This document shows, one piece after another, positions 41,335-48,996 of a stretch of DNA of 64,000 bases. The stretch is taken from the NCBI GenBank assembly GCA_025453605.1, contig JALOPZ010000001.1:677042-741041 (forward strand), read 5' to 3'. Source of the stretch: Candidatus Margulisiibacteriota bacterium (lineage in GTDB: Bacteria > Margulisbacteria > WOR-1 > O2-12-FULL-45-9 > XYB2-FULL-48-7). The position numbers and the translations under genes were made by a program. The notes under the pieces are model-generated. The model was not told where the DNA came from. It was given only the letters and a program-made list of their open reading frames with translations, and ran no database searches. The stretch's first letter is position 1; every line of letters begins with the position of its first letter.

Positions 41335-42104
41335 GTTTAACTCTCCTTTTCGCTTTTGGGCTGGGTACCGTGCTCGGCAGTTTTTTGAACGTTTGCATCT
41401 ATCGTTTGCCGCGCGGGGAGTCCCTGATCTTCCCCGGTTCTCATTGCCCGCACTGCGGCCGGCAGTTGAGCGCGTTCGAGCTGTTCCCGCTCATCAGCTT
41501 TCTGCTTTTGCGCGGCCGTTGCCGCGGTTGTCAGGTTTTGATCAACCCCCGTTATCCGCTGGTCGAATTGCTGATGGGCTTGTTGACCGCGCTGGCGTTC
41601 CTGCTGGCCGCCGGGAACTGGCTCTGGTTGTTCTTTGCCTGTTTTATCGTCGGTTGCCTGCTGGCGATCTTTTTCATCGATCTGGAGCTTCAGGTGATTC
41701 CTGACGCGCTCAGCTACGCCGGGATCGGCGCCGGCTTGCTGTATAATCTGATCCGCGGGCCGGGGACCTATTTTGTCAGCGCGTTGATCGGCGCCTGTCT
41801 TGGTTACCTGATCCTTTTTGCGATCGCCTGGGCGGGACGACTGATCTTTCGGCAGGAGGCGCTGGGCGAAGGAGACCTGTTCCTGGCCGCGCTGCTTGGC
41901 GCCTGCTTCGGCTGGCAGGGTTTGCTGCTGGCGCTCCTTTTGTCATACCTGGGAGCGGCCGCCGTCCTGCTGGCTTTTTTGGCCGTTGGCCGAATAAAAA
42001 TGGGACAACCGGTCCCCTTTGGCCCCGCTTTGGCGACGGGGGGGATTGTCACTCTCTTTTGGGGTGAACAGATCATCCGCTGGTATCTGTTCCTGCCGCT
42101 CTAA
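41328..42104 (+). CDS. pilD: Prepilin peptidase/N-methyltransferase PilD
   Basis: Inner-membrane aspartic protease that cleaves prepilin leaders and methylates the new N-terminus. The 258-aa protein begins with LGTVLGSFLNVCIYRLPRGES. It carries the zinc-binding pairs CPHCG and CRGC (about residues 40-75), and has the two catalytic Asp in FIDLELQVIPD and GEGDLFLAALLG. Several transmembrane helices are evident. The ATG at 41328 is 12 nt after the promoter; the frame is open upstream but lacks the family N-terminus there. It should process the prepilins encoded at 21-22.6 kb. Confidence 0.95.
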   Translation: MSSLTLLFAFGLGTVLGSFLNVCIYRLPRGESLIFPGSHCPHCGRQLSAFELFPLISFLLLRGRCRGCQVLINPRYPLVELLMGLLTALAFLLAAGNWLWLFFACFIVGCLLAIFFIDLELQVIPDALSYAGIGAGLLYNLIRGPGTYFVSALIGACLGYLILFAIAWAGRLIFRQEALGEGDLFLAALLGACFGWQGLLLALLLSYLGAAAVLLAFLAVGRIKMGQPVPFGPALATGGIVTLFWGEQIIRWYLFLPL

Positions 42105-42108
42105 GGCG

Positions 42109-42369
42109 ATGAAAAGATTGGGCTGGCTGGCCTTTGCCTTCTTTCTCGCTTACTTTATTTTTCTTATCCGTCAGGATATAATTGATTACGCTGAACTCCG
42201 CGGGCAGCGGGAAAAACTGAGCCGCGAGGCCGGGCGTCAGGCGGTCAGCACCCGGCAGCTGCAGCGCCGCCTGGGCAAGCTGCAGGAGGCGGAGTTGATC
42301 GAAGAATTGGCGAGGACCCGGCTCGGGTTGGTGCGCCGCGACGAAACGGCCTACAAAGTCATACGTTAA
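42109..42369 (+). CDS. FtsB/DivIC-like septum formation protein
   Basis: 86-aa bitopic protein with one transmembrane helix (LAFAFFLAYFIFLI), a coiled coil (about residues 30-65, LRGQREKLSREAGRQ...RRLGKLQEAELIEELAR) and the FtsB/DivIC ending ARTRLGLVRRDETAYKV. Members bind FtsL and FtsQ in the divisome. AAGG lies just before the ATG, 4 nt after the pilD stop. The following S1 protein gene is also its usual neighbour in Firmicutes (divIC-yabR), which supports the call. Confidence 0.85.
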   Translation: MKRLGWLAFAFFLAYFIFLIRQDIIDYAELRGQREKLSREAGRQAVSTRQLQRRLGKLQEAELIEELARTRLGLVRRDETAYKVIR

Positions 42370-42386
42370 CGCAGGGGGTGAATTTA

Positions 42387-42794
42387 TTGCCGATCGAAAT
42401 CGGTTCGGAGATCGAAGGAAAAGTGACCGGGATCACCAAATTCGGCGCGTTCATGGAACTGCCGGAGAGCAAGGTTGGTCTCGTCCACATTTCCCAGATC
42501 GCCGACTCCTACGTTACTGATATCACCAAGCATCTGCAGGTTGGACAGCTCGTCAAGGTCCGCGTCATGGGCATGGCCAAGGAAGGGAAATACGACCTCT
42601 CCATTAAACAGGTCGGGAAACCGGCCTGGCAAGCCCGGCCGCGCCGCTCCCGCGACGAAGCCGGTAAGCCCGCCCCCGGTTCTTTTGAGGACAAGATCAC
42701 CCAGTTCTTGAAGCAGAGCGAAGAAAAGCTGATCGACTGGAAACGGAACCTCGAGACCAAGCAGTCTGGTAAGAAGAAAAAACCGGTCCGCTGA
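42387..42794 (+). CDS. S1 RNA-binding domain protein (YabR-like)
   Basis: 135-aa protein with one S1 domain at the N-terminus (IEIGSEIEGKVTGITKFGAFMEL, GLVHISQIADSYV, VKVRVMGMAKEGKYDLSIKQ) and a basic C-terminal tail. It resembles YabR/general stress protein 13, which binds RNA or ribosomes. TTG at 42387 is preferred over GTG 42378 because AGGGGGTG precedes it at the right distance and the family begins MxIExGS. It follows the FtsB-like gene. Confidence 0.85.
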   Translation: MPIEIGSEIEGKVTGITKFGAFMELPESKVGLVHISQIADSYVTDITKHLQVGQLVKVRVMGMAKEGKYDLSIKQVGKPAWQARPRRSRDEAGKPAPGSFEDKITQFLKQSEEKLIDWKRNLETKQSGKKKKPVR

Positions 42795-42800
42795 GATTTT

Positions 42801-42885
42801 GCCTGGGTGGCGGAATTGGTAGACGCAAGGGACTTAAAATCCCTCGGCCGAATAAGCCATGCCGGTTCGATTCCGGCCCCAGGCA
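42801..42885 (+). tRNA. tRNA-Leu (anticodon UAA)
   Basis: 85-nt class II tRNA. Acceptor GCCTGGG/CCCAGGC with discriminator A, anticodon stem GGGA/TCCC around CTTAAAA, a variable arm (CTCGGCCGAATAAGCCATG region) and T-loop TTCGATT. No CCA is encoded. Unlike many cyanobacterial tRNA-Leu(UAA) genes, it has no intron. Confidence 0.96.
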
Positions 42886-42886
42886 A

Positions 42887-44095
42887 TTACTCGAGGTAGG
42901 AAGGTTTGACTTGCAGCAAGGACGCCAGGCCGGCCCGGTCAAGCCCGGAGAGGGCGCGCAGTTTCTGGATGTACCGTTTTTCGAACTCCACCGTGTAATC
43001 GCGCCCCCACGCCCGCCCGCTGGCCAGCAGAATATCGAGCGGCAGTTCCGCCGCGCCGATCTCCTCGTGTTCCGCTTTTAAGACCGCGCGGTCGATCAAC
43101 AACCGGAGTTCCAGCGTGTTGCCCGGCCAGGAGTAACCGGCCAGCAGCTCGTTGGCCTCGGCGCTAAAGCCGCTGATCCGCCGGCTGTAGCGGCGATTGG
43201 CCAGCGTCAGGTAGCGGTCGATCAGCAACGGCAGGTCGCCGGGCCGGGTGCGCAGCGGCGGGAGATTGATGATCGCGGCGGCAAAATAGTCGTAAATTTC
43301 GCGGTTTACGGTCAAGAGGTCGCTCCGGTCGGTTGCGCCGATCAGCCGGGCGGCGGTCGCCGCCGGTTTGGCCGGTAAGTATTCAAGGTGGGCGAGAAAA
43401 AGTGTCCCCCCCCGGACCTTGTCGAGCAGGCCGCGTTCGGCCTGCAGGTCGGCCGTAGTGAAACCGCGTTCCCGGCCGAACAGCCGGGCCTGGACGGCGG
43501 CGGCGGTCAGGCCGGCGGACAGGGAAAAACGTTTGAACGGCAGTTCGCGGCGGGCGCTTTGTTCGTGGATCAGCCGGGCGATCTCTTCTTTTTCGGTCCC
43601 CGATTCGCCGCTGATCAGCACCGGCTGGTCGGAGCTGGCCGCTTTTTTCGCCTGCTGCAGCACGAGCTCGATCTTTTCGCTCTGACCGACCAGCTGCGGC
43701 CGCTCCTCCAGCAGGGCGCTGCTCTCCTGCTCCAGAGCTTTGCGGCGGAGGATCCGTTCCGTCATCTTGACGATCGCTTCGACGTCGAACGGTTTGATCA
43801 GATAATCGCGGGCGCCCAGCTTGATCGCTTCACTGGCCTTACGCACTTCATTGACCGCGGTGACCATCACGACCTCCAGGCGGGGATCAAGGGTCTTAAG
43901 GCGGCGGAGGGTTTCCAACCCGTCAAGGCCGGGCATGCGGACATCGAGATAGGCCAGATCGAACGCCCGGTCGGCGACATGTTTGAGGGCGGCTTCGCCG
44001 GTGGCGGCGGTCGTGACCTGGTATTTACCTTCCAGGATCAGGGTAAATGACTCGCGGATCGACAGTTCGTCGTCAACTACCAGTATCTTGCTCAT
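42887..44095 (-). CDS. NtrC-like response regulator with a degenerate sigma-54 activation domain
   Basis: 402-aa protein with an intact-looking receiver (VDDEL near residue 8, Asp51 in LAYLDVRMPG, Lys101). It is followed by an AAA+ domain that has lost its active elements. Walker A is GESGTEKE (Glu168 for Gly), the GAFTGA loop reads GFTTAD (211-216) and Walker B is LFLAHLE (233-238) without the Asp-Glu pair. The C-terminal helix-turn-helix is short (LSGLDRAGLASLLQVKPSYLE) and weak. It probably cannot activate sigma-54 and may act as a phosphorylation-dependent antagonist or adaptor. It lies in the sigma-54 island behind a 110-aa gene with a sigma-54 promoter. The reading frame is intact. Confidence 0.85.
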   Translation of the reverse strand: MSKILVVDDELSIRESFTLILEGKYQVTTAATGEAALKHVADRAFDLAYLDVRMPGLDGLETLRRLKTLDPRLEVVMVTAVNEVRKASEAIKLGARDYLIKPFDVEAIVKMTERILRRKALEQESSALLEERPQLVGQSEKIELVLQQAKKAASSDQPVLISGESGTEKEEIARLIHEQSARRELPFKRFSLSAGLTAAAVQARLFGRERGFTTADLQAERGLLDKVRGGTLFLAHLEYLPAKPAATAARLIGATDRSDLLTVNREIYDYFAAAIINLPPLRTRPGDLPLLIDRYLTLANRRYSRRISGFSAEANELLAGYSWPGNTLELRLLIDRAVLKAEHEEIGAAELPLDILLASGRAWGRDYTVEFEKRYIQKLRALSGLDRAGLASLLQVKPSYLE

Positions 44096-44103
44096 TTACA
44101 CCA

Positions 44104-44436
44104 TTATCGGGCGAAACGGTCGATGATGATCAGCGCCTGCTTCTTGAGCTGAGGGTCGTTGAGGATCGCGTTAGTGATCGTTTCGACCATCGGCCTGGCT
44201 CCCTGTGCGGTGACCAGCGACGGACCGAACTCGGCCGCCAGCGCCATCCGAACCATTTTTGCCACGGCTAAAGCAATGGTGTCGGATTCCTTGATCTCCC
44301 GGGCCAGGCCTTTTTCGAACAACTCCAGCTTTTGCAGTTCCTGCTGGTCGAGCGCTTCGGTCGGCTCCTGTCCGAGGATCAGGGGGAGCAGATTACGGGT
44401 CGGTTGCCATTCACTCTTTCTAACTTGGGTCCGCAT
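44104..44436 (-). CDS. Small protein of unknown function (110 aa) behind a sigma-54 promoter
   Basis: No family recognised. It is mostly helical and soluble (LDQQELQKLELFEKGLAREIKESDTIALAVAKMVRMAL). The ATG at 44436 has an excellent GGAGGTGA site 5 nt upstream, which decides it over a GTG further up. A sigma-54 promoter lies just upstream, and the degenerate regulator gene follows by 8 bp, so the two are probably co-expressed under sigma-54 control. Confidence 0.75.
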   Translation of the reverse strand: MRTQVRKSEWQPTRNLLPLILGQEPTEALDQQELQKLELFEKGLAREIKESDTIALAVAKMVRMALAAEFGPSLVTAQGARPMVETITNAILNDPQLKKQALIIIDRFAR

Positions 44437-44459
44437 GTTGCTCACCTCCACCATGATAC

Positions 44460-44476
44460 AAGCAATCTTATTGCCA
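44460..44476 (-). promoter_or_regulatory. Sigma-54 promoter
   Basis: Minus-strand TGGCAATAAGATTGCTT has the obligatory GG-N10-GC arrangement of -24/-12 elements, with TGGC and TTGC both matching. It lies about 24 nt before the start of the 110-aa gene and close to rpoN and two NtrC-type genes. Confidence 0.75.
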
Positions 44477-44558
44477 GGCCGAAACCGCCTGTTAAGGCTA
44501 ATTTAGCACATTATTCTGGGCAAAACAATCAAGGTGATGTTGCGGGATGTGTGCGGGG

Positions 44559-45917
44559 TTACTTGATCTTGTATTTTTTTTCCAGCTGAAGCAAGGTGTT
44601 GCGGTGGATGCCGAGCATTTTAGCCGCTTCGCCTTTTTTACCGCCCGCCTTGCCGATCGCCTGTTTGATAAAGGCCGATTCGAATTTGCGGACGGCGTCG
44701 CGGAAACGGGTCTCTTCTTCCCCCGGCAGGGCGGGGAGATTGCCGCGGACCTCCGGCGGCAGCTTGGCGGCGTCGATCTGCGCGCTCTGGGTCAGGACGA
44801 CCAGCCGTTCGATCAGGTTCTCCAGTTCGCGGACGTTCCCCGGCCAGTCGTAGGCGGCCAGGAGCGGCAGAACCTCCGGTTTGAACCCTTTGATCTTCTT
44901 GCCGAACTCGTGGTTGTACTTGTGGAGAAAATGCTCGGCCAGCAGGGGGACGTCTTCCGCCCGCTCGCGCAGAGGGGGGAGGTGGAGCGGGATGACGTTG
45001 AGCCGGTAAAAAAGGTCTTCCCGGAACCGGCGGTTCTTGGTCTCGGCTTTCAGGTCGCCGTTGGTGGCGGCGACGATCCGGACGTCGACCGGGACCGGCC
45101 GGCCGCCGCCGAGCCGTTCGATCTCTTTTTCCTGAAGAGCGCGGAGCAGTTTCGCCTGCATCGGCAGCGGGAGTGTCCCGATCTCGTCGAGGAACAGGGT
45201 GCCGCCGCTGGCGATCTCGAACTTGCCGATCTGCCGTTCGATCGCGCCGGTGAACGACCCTTTTTCGTGGCCGAACAGTTCCGACTCCAGCAGGTTCTCC
45301 GGAATAGCGGCGCAGTTGACCGCGACAAAAAGTTTGTTCTGGCGCGGGCTCCGGTTATGGATCGCCCGGGCCACCAGCTCCTTGCCGGTCCCCGATTCGC
45401 CGGTGATCAGGACGGTCGCGTTGCTTTTGGCCACCTCTTCCACGACGCGGAAGACCTCGCGGATCGCCGGGCTCTTGCCGACGATCTTCTCGTACTGGTA
45501 GTCGGACTCGAGCAGCTGCCGGAGCGACTGGTTTTCCCGGGCGAGCAGGCGTTTTTCCATGATCTTCTCGACCTGCTCGGTCAGCGCGGCGATGTCGAAC
45601 GGCTTGGTGATGTAGTCATAGGCGCCGGCGCGGATCGCTTCCACCGCTTTGCCGACGGTGATCACGGCGGTGACCATGATCACTTCCACCGCGTCGTCGA
45701 TCCCCTTGATCAGCTTGAGGACCTCGATCCCGTCGATCTCCGGCAGGCGGATGTCGAGCAGGACCAGGTCGATCGGCTGTTTTCTGATCTGCTCGATCGC
45801 TTCGCGGCCGGAACCGGCGAGCAGGACGTGATAACGGTCCTTCAGGAGCAGGTGCAGCGAATCGCGCATGCTCTTTTCGTCGTCCACCACTAGGATCTTG
45901 GCTTTGGTTCCCGTCAT
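44559..45917 (-). CDS. NtrC-family sigma-54-dependent response regulator
   Basis: 452-aa activator with receiver (VDDEKS, phosphoacceptor in LVLLDIRLPE), AAA+ domain and Fis-type helix-turn-helix (GEAAKMLGIHRNTLLQLEKKYK). The AAA+ domain has Walker A GESGTGKE, Walker B TLFLDEIG and ATNGDLK. The sigma-54-contact loop reads GSFTGA, a conservative variant of GAFTGA. It overlaps rpoN by ATGA. It is the best candidate to drive the sigma-54 promoter just downstream. The cognate kinase is not in the window. Confidence 0.94.
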   Translation of the reverse strand: MTGTKAKILVVDDEKSMRDSLHLLLKDRYHVLLAGSGREAIEQIRKQPIDLVLLDIRLPEIDGIEVLKLIKGIDDAVEVIMVTAVITVGKAVEAIRAGAYDYITKPFDIAALTEQVEKIMEKRLLARENQSLRQLLESDYQYEKIVGKSPAIREVFRVVEEVAKSNATVLITGESGTGKELVARAIHNRSPRQNKLFVAVNCAAIPENLLESELFGHEKGSFTGAIERQIGKFEIASGGTLFLDEIGTLPLPMQAKLLRALQEKEIERLGGGRPVPVDVRIVAATNGDLKAETKNRRFREDLFYRLNVIPLHLPPLRERAEDVPLLAEHFLHKYNHEFGKKIKGFKPEVLPLLAAYDWPGNVRELENLIERLVVLTQSAQIDAAKLPPEVRGNLPALPGEEETRFRDAVRKFESAFIKQAIGKAGGKKGEAAKMLGIHRNTLLQLEKKYKIK

Positions 45918-47254
45918 TTTTTCCTCTCTGCCGCGCTGGGCAGTTTCAGCTGCTGGCGGTAATAGGCCGCCGTCCGCCGGTCGATCGTCGCGCCCTTGTC
46001 CCGGAGCAGCTCAGCCAGTTTGCCGTCACTGTGGGGATTATGTTTATCCTCGAGGTCGATCAATTCACCGATCAGCGCCTTAAGCCGGGCCGCGGTCTGA
46101 CCGCTCGGCCCCCGCGGACACAACAGCCGGAGCGGGAAGAGGCCCTGCGGCGTCTGCACGTATTTTTCCGCCACGGTCCGCGAGATCGTCGACGGGTGCA
46201 GCCCGAACTCGTCGGCCAGACTTTTCTGGGTCAGCGGCCTGAGCCAGAGGCGCCCCTTGGCCAGAAAATCCGGCTGGGAGTCAATGATTTTTCGAGCGAT
46301 CTTTTCCAAAGTTTCACTTCTTTTTGCGAAATCCTCGATCAGCTCCTTGGCCCGCTTAAAGCGCTCTTTCAGAAACAGGCGGGTCGGTTCGTCGGTCTTG
46401 GGGTCGTCCAGCATTTTCAGGTATTGAGCGGAGAGGCGGACCGTTGGACCGTAACGGGTCTCCAGGTTGACCACCCGGTAACCGGAGCCGCTCTTTTCCA
46501 CCGCAAAGGAGGGGATGACCTGGCGGGCTTCACCGCCGAAACGGCTGCCGGGATACGGGTGCAGATTGTGTTTGATAAAATTGGCTATCTCCGTGACCCC
46601 GCTGACCGGAATGTTGAGAGCGGCTGCCAGGCGGTCAAAAGCTTTGGCTTCCAGATCGGGCAGATGGACTTTCACGACTTTCTTGAGCAGCTCTTCCAGC
46701 TCCCCGTTCTCAAAAGAATAGGCTTCGATCTGGATCAGGAGGCACTCGGCCAGGTCGCGGGCGCCGACCCCTTCCGGTTCCAGGCTCTGGACGAGCTTGA
46801 GGATCTTATCGATCGTCGGGCGGGAAAGCCCGTGTTTGGCCATCAGCCGCTCGCGCAGCTCGGGCCACGCCAGCAGGTAACCCTGATCATCGATGTTGCC
46901 GACGATCTCGCGGGCGATCGTTTTCTGGCTTTCCTCCCAGTCGGCCAGATCGACCTGATCGAGCAGGTGCTGCTCCAGCGTTTTATCTGTCCGGCTGACA
47001 TTCTCCAGGCCGGGCAGTTCCTGAAAATCAACTTCTTTGCGGACCTTTTTATCCGAGGTCAGATAATTGAGGAATTCGATGTATTCGTCCTGGCGCTCGA
47101 CCTCCAGGACCGGATTCTCCTCTGCCTCTTTAGTCAACTCATCGACCGCCTCCAGGTAGGGGAGGGAGAGGATATTGAGCATCTGCAGCAGACGGGGGGC
47201 TAGTAACAGCTCCAGCGACTGCCGCAGCTCGGCTTGGAGTCTTAATTCGGCCAT
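45914..47254 (-). CDS. rpoN: RNA polymerase sigma-54 factor
   Basis: 446-aa alternative sigma factor recognising -24/-12 promoters. It has the Gln/Leu-rich region I (LELLLAPRLLQMLNILSLPYLEAVDEL), the core-binding domain, the helix-turn-helix (SLADEFGLHPSTISRTVAEKYVQTP) and an RpoN-box variant near the end (DRRTAAYYRQQL in place of ARRTVAKYRExL). The ATG lies 8 nt after a TATAAT box. Its gene is fused translationally to an NtrC-type activator. Confidence 0.95.
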   Translation of the reverse strand: MAELRLQAELRQSLELLLAPRLLQMLNILSLPYLEAVDELTKEAEENPVLEVERQDEYIEFLNYLTSDKKVRKEVDFQELPGLENVSRTDKTLEQHLLDQVDLADWEESQKTIAREIVGNIDDQGYLLAWPELRERLMAKHGLSRPTIDKILKLVQSLEPEGVGARDLAECLLIQIEAYSFENGELEELLKKVVKVHLPDLEAKAFDRLAAALNIPVSGVTEIANFIKHNLHPYPGSRFGGEARQVIPSFAVEKSGSGYRVVNLETRYGPTVRLSAQYLKMLDDPKTDEPTRLFLKERFKRAKELIEDFAKRSETLEKIARKIIDSQPDFLAKGRLWLRPLTQKSLADEFGLHPSTISRTVAEKYVQTPQGLFPLRLLCPRGPSGQTAARLKALIGELIDLEDKHNPHSDGKLAELLRDKGATIDRRTAAYYRQQLKLPSAAERKK

Positions 47255-47262
47255 AACTGATA

Positions 47263-47268
47263 ATTATA
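47263..47268 (-). promoter_or_regulatory. -10 box of rpoN (leaderless)
   Basis: Minus-strand TATAAT, 8 nt before the ATG at 47254. No convincing -35. Confidence 0.45.
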
Positions 47269-47280
47269 GGGGGGAATAGG

Positions 47281-47736
47281 CTATTTTGCCAGCAAGTCCC
47301 AGCGTTCTCGATAAAATGCAGATCTTGGCGCACGCTGTCTTTTCTCTCTTTCCACCAAGCAGATCGTGCTTTTATAACTATTAAATACTTTCGCCGGCAT
47401 GATATAAAACACCGAGCCTTGCTCGATGTAGAGAATTGCCAGATCGAAGTCGTCATCTGAATAGCGTTTGCGACGCATGATCCGGCGATTTGTTTTTGTC
47501 CGCCGAACGTCGACGGCGTAATAATTGCCTGATCTGACCTGCCAGGCTCCTTTGACCTGAATTCTTATAAGTTGCCCATTTAAATCGAAGGCTAGATCAT
47601 ATGGCAATCGGTCGCCAACCGGATGCAGAACACTGTAACCGCGTTTTAACAATTCAGTCGTAACAGCGGCTTCTGCAATATCAGCTTTGAGTTTGGTGTC
47701 CTTGGAAACGGAGAAACCGTGCGAATTAAAAGTCAT
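47281..47736 (-). CDS. PD-(D/E)XK endonuclease of the group I intron homing type (I-Ssp6803I-like)
   Basis: 151-aa small nuclease. The core DRLPYDLAFDLNGQLIRIQVKGAW contains the catalytic Asp of PYDLAFD and a QVK in place of (D/E)xK, as expected for the intron-associated PD-(D/E)XK family. The known member, I-Ssp6803I, is about 150 aa and is encoded inside the tRNA-fMet group I intron of Synechocystis. Here the gene lies about 156 bp beyond the 3' end of an intron-bearing tRNA-fMet, same strand, outside the intron. It has a G-rich ribosome site (AGGGGGG) but no clear promoter, so it may be read through from the tRNA. Base composition is lower in GC than its neighbours, consistent with transfer. 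Confidence 0.78.
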   Translation of the reverse strand: MTFNSHGFSVSKDTKLKADIAEAAVTTELLKRGYSVLHPVGDRLPYDLAFDLNGQLIRIQVKGAWQVRSGNYYAVDVRRTKTNRRIMRRKRYSDDDFDLAILYIEQGSVFYIMPAKVFNSYKSTICLVEREKRQRAPRSAFYRERWDLLAK

Positions 47737-47820
47737 AATACCCCCCTGCCTGCCACTGTCCTCCGAAGGATCCAGAAAAATGATGCTTATTTACCTCGTA
47801 CTTGTTCTTGTTATTGTTCT

Positions 47821-47891
47821 ACCAAAATCCGAACAAAGGACAAGAACCAGGACAAGGAGACCAAAATCCTCACTTTTGTTCGGATTTTGGT
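47821..47891. repeat. 17-bp perfect inverted repeat with a nested third copy, at the 3' end of tRNA-fMet
   Basis: ACCAAAATCCGAACAAA (47821-47837) is repeated in perfect inversion at 47875-47891, ending 1 nt after the tRNA. A partial third copy (GACCAAAATCC near 47859-47869) lets an inner 11-bp hairpin compete with the outer one. There is no T-run, so it is not a typical terminator. Confidence 0.75.
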
Positions 47892-47892
47892 C

Positions 47893-48184
<292 letters not shown>

Positions 48185-48198
48185 ATTGACTGATTATA

Positions 48199-48981
48199 TC
48201 ACAGTTTATGGCGGAATTCCTCAAGAGGCTGCGGGTAATGCCACCGGCCGCGGAATTTATTAGTGTAGATCGCCTGTTGCGGACAGCGGTTATAGCAGCA
48301 CCAGCAGCCGTAACATTTTTTCTGGTCGAACACAGGGTAAGGAGCGAGGTCGATCGCGGCGTAGGGGCACTCCTTTTTACACGCTCCGCATTTGGTGCAG
48401 CGCGCCTGGTCAACAAACTGTTCCCCCATTTCTTTTTTGGCCCGGGTCCGGGGAAAGAGCGTCAGGTAGTCGAGTAAACCGAAGCGGGGTCGGCGGGCGA
48501 CCGATCTACCGGCCTCGATCTCCCGGCAGATTTCCTCAAGCTGGCCGATGAACCGGCGAAATTTTTCCCGCTCTTTTTCGTCGGGCGCGCCGGCGGAGGT
48601 TAACCCCCGGGAGAGCATGGTCGGAATGTTTTCCGGCGTATGCAGGGCAAAAGCGGCGACGACCTTAAAACCGGACCGGGTCGCCCGATCGGCTAACCCC
48701 TTGAGGGTGCCGCCGTTAAACATCCCGTAGGTGTTGAAAACAAAGCACGGTTTGCCGTTTTGGCGGGGGAGGCTTTCCAGATAATCGATGATCAGTTTGG
48801 ACGGACCGGAATAATCGGCCCAGGCGGCAAAGCCGACCAGATCGTAGGCGGAAAAATCGACCGGTCGGGCGTGTTTCAGATCGACCAGTTCAAGTTCAGC
48901 GTTGGCCAGGTGCCTTTTTATGTATTCACAGGCCAGTTTGGTGTTGCCGGTGTTGGAATAATAGACCAGCAGGCCTTTCAT
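48199..48981 (-). CDS. EFR1-type flavodoxin-ferredoxin fusion protein
   Basis: 260-aa electron-transfer protein. Residues 1 to about 150 form a flavodoxin-like domain (LLVYYSNTGNTKLACEYI FMN loop, GFAAWADYSGPS, FNTYGMFNGG). The C-terminus carries two 4Fe-4S motifs (CTKCGACKKECP and CYGCWCCYNRCP). This is the EFR1 architecture common in anaerobes; the redox partner is unknown. It is co-oriented with the PEP carboxykinase gene 15 bp upstream. Confidence 0.9.
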   Translation of the reverse strand: MKGLLVYYSNTGNTKLACEYIKRHLANAELELVDLKHARPVDFSAYDLVGFAAWADYSGPSKLIIDYLESLPRQNGKPCFVFNTYGMFNGGTLKGLADRATRSGFKVVAAFALHTPENIPTMLSRGLTSAGAPDEKEREKFRRFIGQLEEICREIEAGRSVARRPRFGLLDYLTLFPRTRAKKEMGEQFVDQARCTKCGACKKECPYAAIDLAPYPVFDQKKCYGCWCCYNRCPQQAIYTNKFRGRWHYPQPLEEFRHKL

Positions 48982-48996
48982 GCTCTGCCCGGCGGT

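Noticed and set aside
42801..42885. Possible group I intron in tRNA-Leu(UAA), the classic bacterial host
   Set aside because: The anticodon loop is continuous and the tRNA folds normally at 85 nt.
42887..44095. Calling the degenerate NtrC-like gene a pseudogene
   Set aside because: The reading frame is full length, the receiver is intact and the gene has a neighbour with a well-formed sigma-54 promoter and ribosome site; loss looks functional rather than decay.
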